This document shows positions 1 through 6,510 of a stretch of 6,707 nt of DNA, piece after piece. The first letter of the stretch is position 1. Every line of letters begins with the position of its first letter. Under the pieces are notes generated by a model that saw only the letters and a program-made list of their open reading frames with translations, was not told the DNA's origin and made no database searches. The stretch spans positions 1 to 6,707 of the forward strand of contig JASLBT010000430.1 of the NCBI GenBank assembly GCA_030146445.1. The letters run 5' to 3'. Origin of the DNA: Segetibacter sp. GTDB lineage: Bacteria > Bacteroidota > Bacteroidia > Chitinophagales > Chitinophagaceae. A program made the translations under genes and the position numbers.

Positions 1-1733
1 CCGTCTTTCAGTACCTGCGAATGGAAGTCCGAAAGGCGAAATTTATCGCCTAAGGCAGTTTCGTATTTGCTTCTCAGCTCCCTGATTTTTAGCGCTCCAA
101 CTTTGTAGCCGAGTGCCTGGGCCGGGATGGCCATATAACGCTCTATTTCTGCTGTTGCGCCCTGTTCGCTGATGGCCTCGTTTGCCATCATGTATTCTAT
201 TGCCTCTTCCCTTGACATGCCTTCAGTATGTATGGCTACATCTACTACCAGCCTGATTGCGCGGTGCATCTCATCACCCAGCGCGCCCATGTATTGGTAG
301 GGATCGGTATAAAGACCAAGCTCTTTACCCAGCGACTCGCAGTAAAGCGCCCAACCTTCGATGTAAGCGTTATTGCCCCCGAAGCGCCTGAACTTTGGCA
401 GGGTAGAGTCTTCCTGCTGCAACGATATCTGGTAGTGATGCCCGGGTATCGCTTCGTGCAGGAACAGCGATTCCATACCGGAGGTTGTATTGAACGTAGT
501 TGCATCAAGTATGGGCACGTAAAAGATGCCTGGTCGTTTACCATCAGGAGAACCCTGGTTGTATTCTGCACTTGCACTCGCTGCCCTGAACGCCTCTGTT
601 TGCCTGATCTCGAAGGCCGTTTTTGGCACCAGGGTAAACATCTTGTTTAGATTAGGCTTCATTGTCCGGTAAATGGAGTCAAAAGCCGCGAGCACTTCAG
701 CCGGGGTTTTGTAAGGTGTAAAGCGCTTATCGGTTTTCATGAACCCGAAAAATGCCGGCAGGTCCCCGGCAAAGTTTACTGTCGACTTTACGCTGTCCAT
801 AAGCCGCCTGATTCTCGCAACTTCCCGGAGCCCGGTCTGGTAGATTTCCTCCGCGGATTGGTCGGTTGTTGTTTGCTGGCGAACCAGGTAAGCGTAGTAC
901 TTCGCTCCGTCGGGCAGGCTACCTGCACCGGAAGTTGGGCGGGCAGTCGGCAGGTACTCGTTTTTGAGATAAGCTACCATTCGTTTGTAAGCAGGCATCA
1001 GCTGGTTATCTATTGCCTGTCGGTAAGAAGCTGTGAGCCGCTGTTTGTCTGCGGCGCTAAATCCTTCGGGAAACTTGTTTACCGGGCCCAAAAACAAGCT
1101 GTTTGATGCACTGATCTCTTCCAGTTGGGGTATCATTTTGCTTACCAGTGCGGCTGGCAACACCATCTTCTGGTTTACGCCCATCTTAAAATACAGAATT
1201 GCGCTATCAGCCCACGGCGAAAATGCAGCTACCCTCATGAGCCAGTCCTCATAGTCTTTTATTGTTTTAAAAGGTTGGTTGCCGGAACCACTTCCGAGTT
1301 GACCCATACTCAGTGGCAAAGCGTAAAACTGGTTAAAGGGCATCAGGTTGTCCTTAAAGGTCAGCCCTTCAAGATTGACCTCCATCTCCCGTTTGAAAAT
1401 ATCATAGCTGATCTGGTCTTGGGTGCCCAGGTCTTCCCGGTCGTATTTGCTGATGAACAAGCGGTAGCGGTCGTAAAATTCGTGGAGCTTTTGCCGGTAG
1501 CTGTTCGTAAAGTCGGCGGGCAACAGGTTATTGTAGCGGGGGTCGCCGATAGCAGTCGCCTCCAACGGGAACAACCGCAGCCTTTCGTCGTAATACCGAT
1601 CTAATAAGGCGGCCATTTCTTTGTTCGTTTCCTTTTGTGGGTTGGTGTTACTGAGTTTGCATCCGAGCAATAGAAAGATCAGGAAAAAATGAACAGACCG
1701 TAACACGGTCGCTAAAGGCAGTTTTGAGTACAT
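1..1733 (-). CDS. DUF885-family putative metallohydrolase lipoprotein (C-terminus cut off by window edge)
   Basis: The minus frame is open from ATG 1733-1731 to the left edge, giving 577 codons with no stop. An in-frame TAG just upstream (1742-1740) makes this the first possible ATG. Residues 1-25 form a lipoprotein signal: basic start, hydrophobic stretch FFLIFLLLG, lipobox LLGC with Cys25. The mature protein should be a lipid-anchored envelope protein; no acidic surface-export signal follows the Cys. DUF885 hallmarks seen are FPLEATAIGD at 55-64, SYDIFKRE near 109, HEAIPGHHYQ at 426-435 and EGWALYCESLG from Glu459. The HExxPGHH plus downstream Glu arrangement is the family's presumed metal site and suggests a zinc-type peptidase or hydrolase; substrate and activity are unknown. 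By family comparison only the last 20-30 residues are missing. It is transcribed away from DUF4290-murA across a long gap. The family call is firm; the catalytic role is inferred. Confidence 0.93.
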   Translation of the reverse strand, partial: MYSKLPLATVLRSVHFFLIFLLLGCKLSNTNPQKETNKEMAALLDRYYDERLRLFPLEATAIGDPRYNNLLPADFTNSYRQKLHEFYDRYRLFISKYDREDLGTQDQISYDIFKREMEVNLEGLTFKDNLMPFNQFYALPLSMGQLGSGSGNQPFKTIKDYEDWLMRVAAFSPWADSAILYFKMGVNQKMVLPAALVSKMIPQLEEISASNSLFLGPVNKFPEGFSAADKQRLTASYRQAIDNQLMPAYKRMVAYLKNEYLPTARPTSGAGSLPDGAKYYAYLVRQQTTTDQSAEEIYQTGLREVARIRRLMDSVKSTVNFAGDLPAFFGFMKTDKRFTPYKTPAEVLAAFDSIYRTMKPNLNKMFTLVPKTAFEIRQTEAFRAASASAEYNQGSPDGKRPGIFYVPILDATTFNTTSGMESLFLHEAIPGHHYQISLQQEDSTLPKFRRFGGNNAYIEGWALYCESLGKELGLYTDPYQYMGALGDEMHRAIRLVVDVAIHTEGMSREEAIEYMMANEAISEQGATAEIERYMAIPAQALGYKVGALKIRELRSKYETALGDKFRLSDFHSQVLKD

Positions 1734-1889
1734 GTGTGACTATTAGTTGTAGATGATAGATGGTAGTTTACATGCAAAGAGGTTAAGCACTAACGCATGG
1801 ATGTCAAGATACGCCCTTGTGCATTTTGTCAGCAAACTGGTGGTAAATCTACCTGATATTATTTCTGGTACCGAACCTGCCTCGTGTCC

Positions 1890-1908
1890 ATGTTGTCCGG
1901 GACAACAT
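1890..1908. promoter_or_regulatory. 19-bp perfect palindrome, operator-like
   Basis: ATGTTGTCC and GGACAACAT are 9-bp perfect inverted arms around a single central G. Odd-length dyads of this kind are typical of binding sites for dimeric regulators. It lies about 157 bases upstream of the DUF885 start and about 760 bases before DUF4290. The loop is too short for a good RNA hairpin and no T-run follows, so a terminator is unlikely. No regulator is identified and the role is inferred from symmetry alone. Confidence 0.4.
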
Positions 1909-2563
1909 AACTGTTCACCAACTAACATCTGACGCCGAATGGTTTTGTCCTCCAACACCAACTACCCAACCCCATCCACGGATTTGCGACTGCTAAACTT
2001 TGCTGCAACTGCCGTGTTGTTAGGCTGTCGCTGAAACCATTTTTGTTGTTAAATCGATTGCATCGGTGATAGCTCGACGGATTTGTGGAAAGACTTGCCG
2101 TAACTTACCCTCTGACCGCGTAAAGTGTCCGTATCGTTATTCCGAACAATTCGGTGCAACCAAGAACGTAGGATTATCTTTTAGTGTTTGTCGGAAGATT
2201 TGACTATGGAGAATGCTACCGGTGCCCGGCTCTGAAGCATATCCGGGTAATTATGGTTGTATTGTTTTGAGTAGAACCATGTTCGGCGGGCGAGTAACCT
2301 GTCAACCAGTTTGGGCAGGCAAAACCATGATGAAAAGAAGTCATCGTTTCGTCTCAAAAGGCTCTCCTGAATTAAACAACATTATTGGTCCGGCATCGGC
2401 CGCTTCCCGGTTCGATCCGGCCACGAAGAAAACGATTGAAATCTTGTGGAGGCAAACGCGTTAATACAGCATAACAGAGGATCCAGCCAGTAGTCTGCTT
2501 GTTTATTGCCAGTGATCACCACCTTACCATACGGATCTGCAAATTACGAGGTCTAAATTCTTC

Positions 2564-2579
2564 TTGCCATTCATGGCAA
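2564..2579. repeat. Short inverted repeat upstream of DUF4290
   Basis: TTGCCAT and ATGGCAA form 7-bp inverted arms around TC, about 90 bases before the DUF4290 start. As RNA it would be a 6-bp stem with a TTCA loop; as DNA it could be a protein site. No T-run follows, so it is not an obvious terminator. Functional assignment is speculative. Confidence 0.3.
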
Positions 2580-2643
2580 TTGTCAGAAACGCTGGAATAC
2601 AACTGTAAAATCATAATATTAATACCCTTAGCAAAAGCTTTAT

Positions 2644-2651
2644 TACATTTG
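2644..2651 (+). promoter_or_regulatory. Bacteroidota-type -7 promoter box for DUF4290-murA
   Basis: TACATTTG matches the Bacteroidota sigma-factor -7 consensus TAnnTTTG exactly and ends 16 bases before the DUF4290 ATG. Transcription would begin near 2657-2659, leaving a leader of only about ten bases. A clear TTTG box at -33 is not visible (the sequence there is AT-rich), so the match is half of the consensus promoter. The leader (AACAAGATTT) has no Shine-Dalgarno motif, which is usual for the phylum. Confidence 0.45.
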
Positions 2652-2667
2652 CTATCTAACAAGATTT

Positions 2668-3471
2668 ATGGAATATAATACTGAGCGAAACCATCTCACG
2701 ATGAAAGAATATGGAAGGCATATTCAACGAATGGTTGAACATGTGCTAACCATCGAGGACCGGCAGAAGCGCCAGCAACAGGCGCAGGTGATCATCGAAC
2801 TAATGGGATTTTTGAACCCTCACCTAAAAAACGTCGACGATTTCAGGCATTTGCTATGGGATCACCTGTTTTTTGTAAGCGATTTTAAACTGGATGTTGA
2901 TTGTCCATACCCAATACCGACAAAGGAAACGTATAAGGTAAAGCCCGATCCACTGCCTTATCCAAAACGCAAGCCACGTTATTCGCACCTTGGCAAGAAC
3001 CTCGAAATGGTGATTGACAAGGCCTTAAAGGAAGAAAACCCTGAAAAACGAGTAGGCTTTGCCAACTCAATTGCCTACTACATGAAGCTGGCTTACAGTA
3101 ACTGGCATAAAGAATTGGTACATGATGATGGTATTCGAGCCGAATTGAACATCATTACCAGTGGCCAGCTTGAATTCGACAGCACACCGTTTGTAAAACA
3201 CTATCGTGCAGTTGAGGGTCGCGATACCCGCAATGGAAACTACGGCGACAATCGTTTCAAAAGAAACAACAATACCGGTGGCAACGGACAATTTCAACGG
3301 AATAACCGCGAGAGTGGTACCGGCAACGGAATGGGCCGCGACAGCCGCGCCGCGGGTAATACCGGCAACGGGATGGGTCGTGACAGCCGCGGTGGCAGTA
3401 ACCCCGGTGGCAATACACCTGGACGCGACAACCGGAACAACAAATTTGGCGGACCCAAAAAGAGGTATTAG
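2668..3471 (+). CDS. DUF4290 family protein with Gly/Asn/Arg-rich tail
   Basis: This 267-residue protein starts MEYNTERNHL, matches the DUF4290 family N-terminus (MEYNT...EYGR) and carries further family blocks: a helical stretch with TIEDRQKRQ (28-36), FLNPHLKNVDDFRHLLWDHLF (48-68) and FKLDVDCPYPIP (73-84). DUF4290 is largely restricted to Bacteroidota and has no established function. The start at 2668 is preferred over Met12 because the first residues are family-conserved. The folded domain ends around residue 175-180. The remaining ~87 residues are low-complexity, rich in Gly, Asn and Arg, with GRDxR at 184-188, 223-227, 237-241 and 252-256 and a basic end (GGPKKRY). Such a tail is probably disordered and could bind RNA or another polyanion; this is inference. 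There is no signal peptide or membrane segment, so it should be cytoplasmic. Its stop shares one base with the murA start, implying co-transcription and translational coupling. Confidence 0.93.
   Translation: MEYNTERNHLTMKEYGRHIQRMVEHVLTIEDRQKRQQQAQVIIELMGFLNPHLKNVDDFRHLLWDHLFFVSDFKLDVDCPYPIPTKETYKVKPDPLPYPKRKPRYSHLGKNLEMVIDKALKEENPEKRVGFANSIAYYMKLAYSNWHKELVHDDGIRAELNIITSGQLEFDSTPFVKHYRAVEGRDTRNGNYGDNRFKRNNNTGGNGQFQRNNRESGTGNGMGRDSRAAGNTGNGMGRDSRGGSNPGGNTPGRDNRNNKFGGPKKRY
3318..3390 (+). repeat. Two 31-bp direct repeats within the DUF4290 tail
   Basis: Bases 3318-3348 and 3360-3390 are near-identical, spaced 42 bases (14 codons) start to start, and both encode TGNGMGRDSR. They differ at only three positions, all third codon positions with no amino-acid change. 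This is a short in-frame tandem duplication whose protein sequence has been retained. Confidence 0.85.
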
Positions 3472-4778
3472 TGAGCAGTTTTGTTGTACCGGGTGGTGTA
3501 AACCTCAAAGGCGAGATTGTGCCGCAAGGAGCAAAAAATGAGGCACTTCAAATTATTTCCGCTGTTCTGCTTACCTCCCAGGCGGTAACCATCAGCAACA
3601 TCCCCGACATTGTTGATGTAAACCTGCTTATCGAATTATTGGTTGATATGGGTGTTAAGGTAGACCGGACCTCGCCGGATAGCTGCGTTTTTGTTGCCGA
3701 CGACGTTAATGTCGGCCATATTGCTTCTGAAAATTTCCGGAAGAAAAGTGGCAGGCTACGCGGTGCGGTTATGCTTGCCGGACCTATGCTTGCCCGTTTC
3801 AAAAAGGCATATATTCCCAAGCCCGGCGGCGACAAAATAGGCCGCAGAAAACTCGACACCCACATTATTGGTTTTGAAAAACTGGGTGCTCAATTTCACT
3901 TTGATGAAACCAACCAGCAATTTCACCTTACTGCCCCAAGGTTGACCGGCACCTATATGTTGCTGGATGAGCCCTCCGTTACCGGAACGGCAAACATCTT
4001 AATGGCAGCAGTGCTTGCTGAAGGGATTACCACGATATACAATGCAGCCTGTGAGCCATACCTGCAACAGCTTTGCAAAATGCTAACCCGAATGGGGGCA
4101 AAAATCAGCGGTATTGGCAGCAACCTACTCGTAGTAGAAGGTGTTGCGCAACTGCATGGAACCACCCACAGCATGTTACCCGATATGATTGAAGTAGGCA
4201 GCTTTATCGGGCTTGCAGCGATGACGCAAAGTGAGCTGACGATAAAAAATGCGGGAATTGCCAATCTTGGATTGATCCCCGAGAAGTTCGGTCTACTGGG
4301 TATCAAGATGGAGTTTCGTGGCGACGATATTTACATTCCGGCACAGGAAGTATACGAAGTCCAGGAGAATATGGACGGATCAGTGCTAACCATCTCCGAC
4401 CATCCATGGCCTGGGTTTACACCCGACCTGCTGAGTATTGTTTTGGTTGTAGCGACCCAGGCAAGAGGCAGTGTGCTTATACACCAGAAAATGTTTGAAA
4501 GCCGGTTGTTTTTTGTTGATAAAATTATGGAGATGGGCGCCCAGATCATTTTGTGCGATCCACATCGCGCAACCGTAATTGGTCTCGCCCGCAAACATCC
4601 GTTGCGCGGCATTACAATGTCTAGTCCCGACATACGCGCCGGTGTTGCCCTGCTCATTGCGGCTTTAAGTGCCGAAGGAACGAGCACCATCCAAAACATT
4701 GAGCAAATTGATCGCGGCTACCAGCACATTGATACGCGCTTAAATGCACTCGGGGCAAACATCAGCAGGATCAACTAG
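3471..4778 (+). CDS. murA: UDP-N-acetylglucosamine 1-carboxyvinyltransferase (Cys-to-Asp form)
   Basis: MurA transfers enolpyruvate from PEP to UDP-GlcNAc, the first committed step of peptidoglycan precursor synthesis, in the cytoplasm. The 435-residue length is normal (E. coli 419). Recognisable sites, by alignment to E. coli, are Lys22/Asn23 (GAKNEAL), Arg97 (R91), Arg126 in GDKIGRRKLDTH (R120), Asp319 in HPWPGFTPDL (D305), Arg345 (R331) and Arg389 in DIRAG (R397). The flexible-loop catalytic Cys115 is replaced by Asp121 (PGGDKIG), a substitution known to keep activity while preventing covalent inactivation by fosfomycin. The GTG start at 3471 is chosen because SSFVVPGGVNLKGEIVPQGAKNEAL aligns with family N-termini and because it overlaps the preceding TAG by one base (TAGTG). 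No separate promoter is seen, so expression probably depends on the DUF4290 promoter and translational re-initiation. Confidence 0.97.
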   Translation: MSSFVVPGGVNLKGEIVPQGAKNEALQIISAVLLTSQAVTISNIPDIVDVNLLIELLVDMGVKVDRTSPDSCVFVADDVNVGHIASENFRKKSGRLRGAVMLAGPMLARFKKAYIPKPGGDKIGRRKLDTHIIGFEKLGAQFHFDETNQQFHLTAPRLTGTYMLLDEPSVTGTANILMAAVLAEGITTIYNAACEPYLQQLCKMLTRMGAKISGIGSNLLVVEGVAQLHGTTHSMLPDMIEVGSFIGLAAMTQSELTIKNAGIANLGLIPEKFGLLGIKMEFRGDDIYIPAQEVYEVQENMDGSVLTISDHPWPGFTPDLLSIVLVVATQARGSVLIHQKMFESRLFFVDKIMEMGAQIILCDPHRATVIGLARKHPLRGITMSSPDIRAGVALLIAALSAEGTSTIQNIEQIDRGYQHIDTRLNALGANISRIN

Positions 4779-4792
4779 TAACTTCTGCTGAT
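4761..4792. terminator. Possible hairpin between convergent murA and the YihY gene
   Basis: ATCAGCAG (4761-4768) and CTGCTGAT (4785-4792) form a perfect 8-bp stem, extendable by one G-T and one A-T pair. The loop contains the murA stop codon. It sits in the 21-base gap between two convergent genes, where a bidirectional terminator is expected. No strong T-run follows on either strand, so it is weak as an intrinsic terminator. Confidence 0.4.
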
Positions 4793-4799
4793 ATTTAGA

Positions 4800-5753
4800 T
4801 CACTTGCTGGATGCGTTTGCCGGCGCGGTCGGCGCAACGGCTTCTTCTTTCTTTTTTACTTCTACTACCTCATACTCGAAAGCGAATACACCGGCACGAA
4901 TCGGTTGGCGAATGTGCTTTGCATATACCTTGGTGAAACATGCACCATAATAGAGAATGAACGAACAGTAAAAAACAAACAGGAGCAGCAGTACAATTGA
5001 GCTCGACGTACCGAACACGGTATGCAGGTTTCCCAACATCAGCATATAACGGATCAGCATCTTCCCTATGGTAAAAAGGACCGCAGTAAACAGGGCGCCG
5101 TTGATCGCTACCTTCCAGGAGGGTTTGCCGTCGGGCAGGTATTTAAATAAAACGGCAAACCAGATGGTTGCAATAAAAGCCGAAAGCACCTTGCCGATGG
5201 TGACGTTGATGTACCAGCCTGTAAGGGTGGAGAACTCACTAAAATTGTGGCGCAAAAAATCCTGCAGCCCTTCTATAAAGGTTCCCCCGAGAAACAGAAT
5301 ACCCGCCAGCAATATCACCAACAGTGCCGTAAACCGCGATTCAAACTTGTGCACCAGCTTCTCCTTTGGATCGACCCGGATCTTCCAAAGCTGGTTAAGC
5401 GAGTCCTTGATGACTTTAAATAATGTGGTCGCCACAAAAACGAGGAACAAAATTCCGCCAATGGTAATATACCTGTTTTTCGCCAGTGCCTGGAAACCAA
5501 TGAACGTGCGCTTGATTTGTGCTGTACTTTCTTTTCCAAGAATGTCGGCAAGCCTGATGAAAAATTCATCTCCAAGGTTCTCGATGCGGAACAAATGACC
5601 AAACAGTTGAATTAGAATGATGAGGATTGGTGGCAGTGCAAACGTGGTGAAGAAAGCCGTTGCTCCGGCCATTCTTAACGGGTCATTCTTTTTCAGCTCC
5701 CTGAAGGCATCGATCAGTAACGTTCTGAATGTTTTAAGCGCGGTAAGCGGCAT
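4800..5753 (-). CDS. YihY/virulence factor BrkB family inner-membrane protein
   Basis: This 317-residue integral membrane protein has about six predicted hydrophobic segments, near residues 30-52, 95-117, 140-162, 184-205, 214-237 and 250-275. Family features are the N-terminal DPLRMAGATAFFTTFALPP block (24-42), LFKVIKDSLNQLWKI (111-125), a YLPDGKPSWKVAINGALFTA block (205-224) and the FGTSSSIVLLLLFVFYCSFILYYGA segment (247-271). The family was once mislabelled ribonuclease BN; its real function is unsettled, with transport or envelope roles proposed. The C-terminal tail (about 298-317) is Lys/Glu then Ala/Pro rich and probably a disordered cytoplasmic extension. The start is ATG 5753-5751 (MPLTALKTFRTLLIDAFREL); another ATG four bases upstream is out of frame. 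The gene converges on murA with a 21-base gap and diverges from gmk with a 184-base gap. Confidence 0.92.
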   Translation of the reverse strand: MPLTALKTFRTLLIDAFRELKKNDPLRMAGATAFFTTFALPPILIILIQLFGHLFRIENLGDEFFIRLADILGKESTAQIKRTFIGFQALAKNRYITIGGILFLVFVATTLFKVIKDSLNQLWKIRVDPKEKLVHKFESRFTALLVILLAGILFLGGTFIEGLQDFLRHNFSEFSTLTGWYINVTIGKVLSAFIATIWFAVLFKYLPDGKPSWKVAINGALFTAVLFTIGKMLIRYMLMLGNLHTVFGTSSSIVLLLLFVFYCSFILYYGACFTKVYAKHIRQPIRAGVFAFEYEVVEVKKKEEAVAPTAPANASSK

Positions 5754-5913
5754 GCATGAAGCTTCTAAATTTTTCCAAGTACGGTATGCGAAAGTAGGTC
5801 ATTAATTTCCTGGCCGATCATGGCCGTCGACCCGATTTAACGTTCCGGCTGAAGTGAGGCCAAAAAGGTTTGCTACCTGCAATGTTGGTTTTAGTTCTCC
5901 GATCAAAGTTTCC

Positions 5914-5921
5914 TTTATTTG
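5914..5921 (+). promoter_or_regulatory. Candidate -7 box for gmk
   Basis: TTTATTTG differs from the Bacteroidota -7 consensus TAnnTTTG at one position and ends 16 bases before the gmk ATG, the same spacing as the TACATTTG box before DUF4290. No convincing TTTG lies at the expected -33 distance. It is a weak candidate, supported mainly by position. Confidence 0.3.
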
Positions 5922-5937
5922 CATCTCATTTACTCAC

Positions 5938-6510
5938 ATGACCGGAAAGATCATCATCATCACTGCCCCATCTGGTGCAGGTAAAACCAGTATTACCCGT
6001 TACCTGCAGGCCAAATATCCTATGCTGGCCTTCTCCGTATCAGCCGCAACAAGGTCACCCCGGGAACAGGAAAGGGATGGTGTTGACTACTATTTTATGA
6101 GTACAGAAGAGTTCCAACGCCATATCCAGGAAAACGAGTTTGTTGAATGGGAAATGGTTTATGAAGGCAAATATTATGGTACCCTTAAGTCGGAACTGGA
6201 GCGCATTTGGACACAGGGCAGGGTTCCGATGCTCGACATTGATGTAAAAGGTGCCATTCACGTTCAACAACAGTTTCCCGACACTTCATTTTCCCTGTTC
6301 GTGGAGCCACCCTCCGTTGCAGAACTCGAGAAACGACTGCGCAGCCGGGGAACCGAAAGCGACGACAGCATCGCAACGCGGGTAAACAAAGCGGCGTATG
6401 AACTATCGTTTAAGCATTCCTTCAATAAGGTGGTGGTTAATCATGTACTTGATGTAGCCTGCAAAGAAGCAGAGGAGGCCATTGTGGAGTTTTTGGGTAT
6501 TGGGTATTGA
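5938..6510 (+). CDS. gmk: Guanylate kinase
   Basis: Gmk phosphorylates GMP (and dGMP) with ATP to give GDP, feeding GTP synthesis, in the cytoplasm. The 190-residue product has the P-loop APSGAGKTS (10-18) straight after the first beta strand (KIIIIT), the GMP-binding signature TRSPREQERDGVDYYF (38-53), Glu70, Tyr80-Gly-Thr82, DIDVKGA (100-106) and lid/catalytic arginines around RLRSRGTE (133-140) and Arg148. The frame is open further upstream (ATG at 5854), but those 28 residues lack family similarity, and starting at 5938 puts the P-loop at the usual position. The last residues, LGIGY and the stop, are encoded by the first units of the downstream repeat array; the conserved fold ends just before this, so activity should be intact. 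Upstream is a divergent YihY gene rather than the yicC gene often found before gmk. No nadD is seen before the window ends. Confidence 0.97.
   Translation: MTGKIIIITAPSGAGKTSITRYLQAKYPMLAFSVSAATRSPREQERDGVDYYFMSTEEFQRHIQENEFVEWEMVYEGKYYGTLKSELERIWTQGRVPMLDIDVKGAIHVQQQFPDTSFSLFVEPPSVAELEKRLRSRGTESDDSIATRVNKAAYELSFKHSFNKVVVNHVLDVACKEAEEAIVEFLGIGY

Larger units (their letters stand above)
1734..2667. other. Long gene-free intergenic region
   Basis: About 930 bases separate the divergent DUF885 and DUF4290 genes. All six frames are short and broken. The longest open stretches (72 codons on minus at 1743-1961, 83 codons on plus at 2213-2464) show no recognisable domain and have atypical composition with scattered Cys, Trp and His. 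The region holds a 19-bp palindrome (1890-1908), a second inverted repeat (2564-2579) and a probable promoter next to DUF4290. A weak promoter-like pair for the DUF885 gene is TTTG (minus, 1836-1833) followed 21 bases later by TATCTTGA (minus, 1811-1804), a poor match to TAnnTTTG. I see no tRNA, rRNA, transposase or riboswitch. It could be decayed coding sequence or hold a small RNA; nothing in the bases decides this. Confidence 0.6.

Noticed and set aside
228..650. Plus-strand open frame of 140 codons
   Set aside because: It lies antisense to the well-conserved DUF885 coding sequence, including its HExxPGHH site, and encodes no recognisable protein.
1125..1604. Plus-strand open frame of 159 codons
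   Set aside because: It is antisense to the N-terminal half of the DUF885 gene, whose frame is continuous and motif-bearing; this one shows no domain.
1743..1961. Minus-strand open frame of 72 codons just upstream of the DUF885 gene
   Set aside because: The product has no recognised family, atypical composition and a frame crossing the 19-bp palindrome. It cannot be excluded, but nothing supports it.
2020..2136. Minus-strand open segment of 38 codons ending in a plausible-looking C-terminus
   Set aside because: It has stops on both sides, no suitable start codon and no recognised similarity.
2395..2425. tRNA-like GGTTCGATCC resembling a T-arm
   Set aside because: The T-stem does not pair in register, and no D-arm, anticodon arm or acceptor stem can be built around it.
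2213..2464. Plus-strand open frame of 83 codons in the gap
   Set aside because: There is no recognised domain, no ribosome-binding or promoter signal, and scattered Cys, Trp and Met unlike the neighbouring genes; probably a chance frame or remnant.
3206..3541. Plus-strand open frame of 111 codons overlapping DUF4290 and murA
   Set aside because: It is a shadow of the repetitive, GC-rich DUF4290 tail; the Ala/Thr-rich product reflects the same codons read out of frame.
5068..5598. Plus-strand open frame of 176 codons
   Set aside because: It is antisense to the YihY/BrkB gene, which has the expected membrane segments and family motifs.
5854..5937. N-terminal extension of gmk by 28 residues from an upstream ATG
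   Set aside because: The extra residues match no guanylate kinase N-terminus, and the extension would cover the candidate -7 box; the start at 5938 places the P-loop normally.
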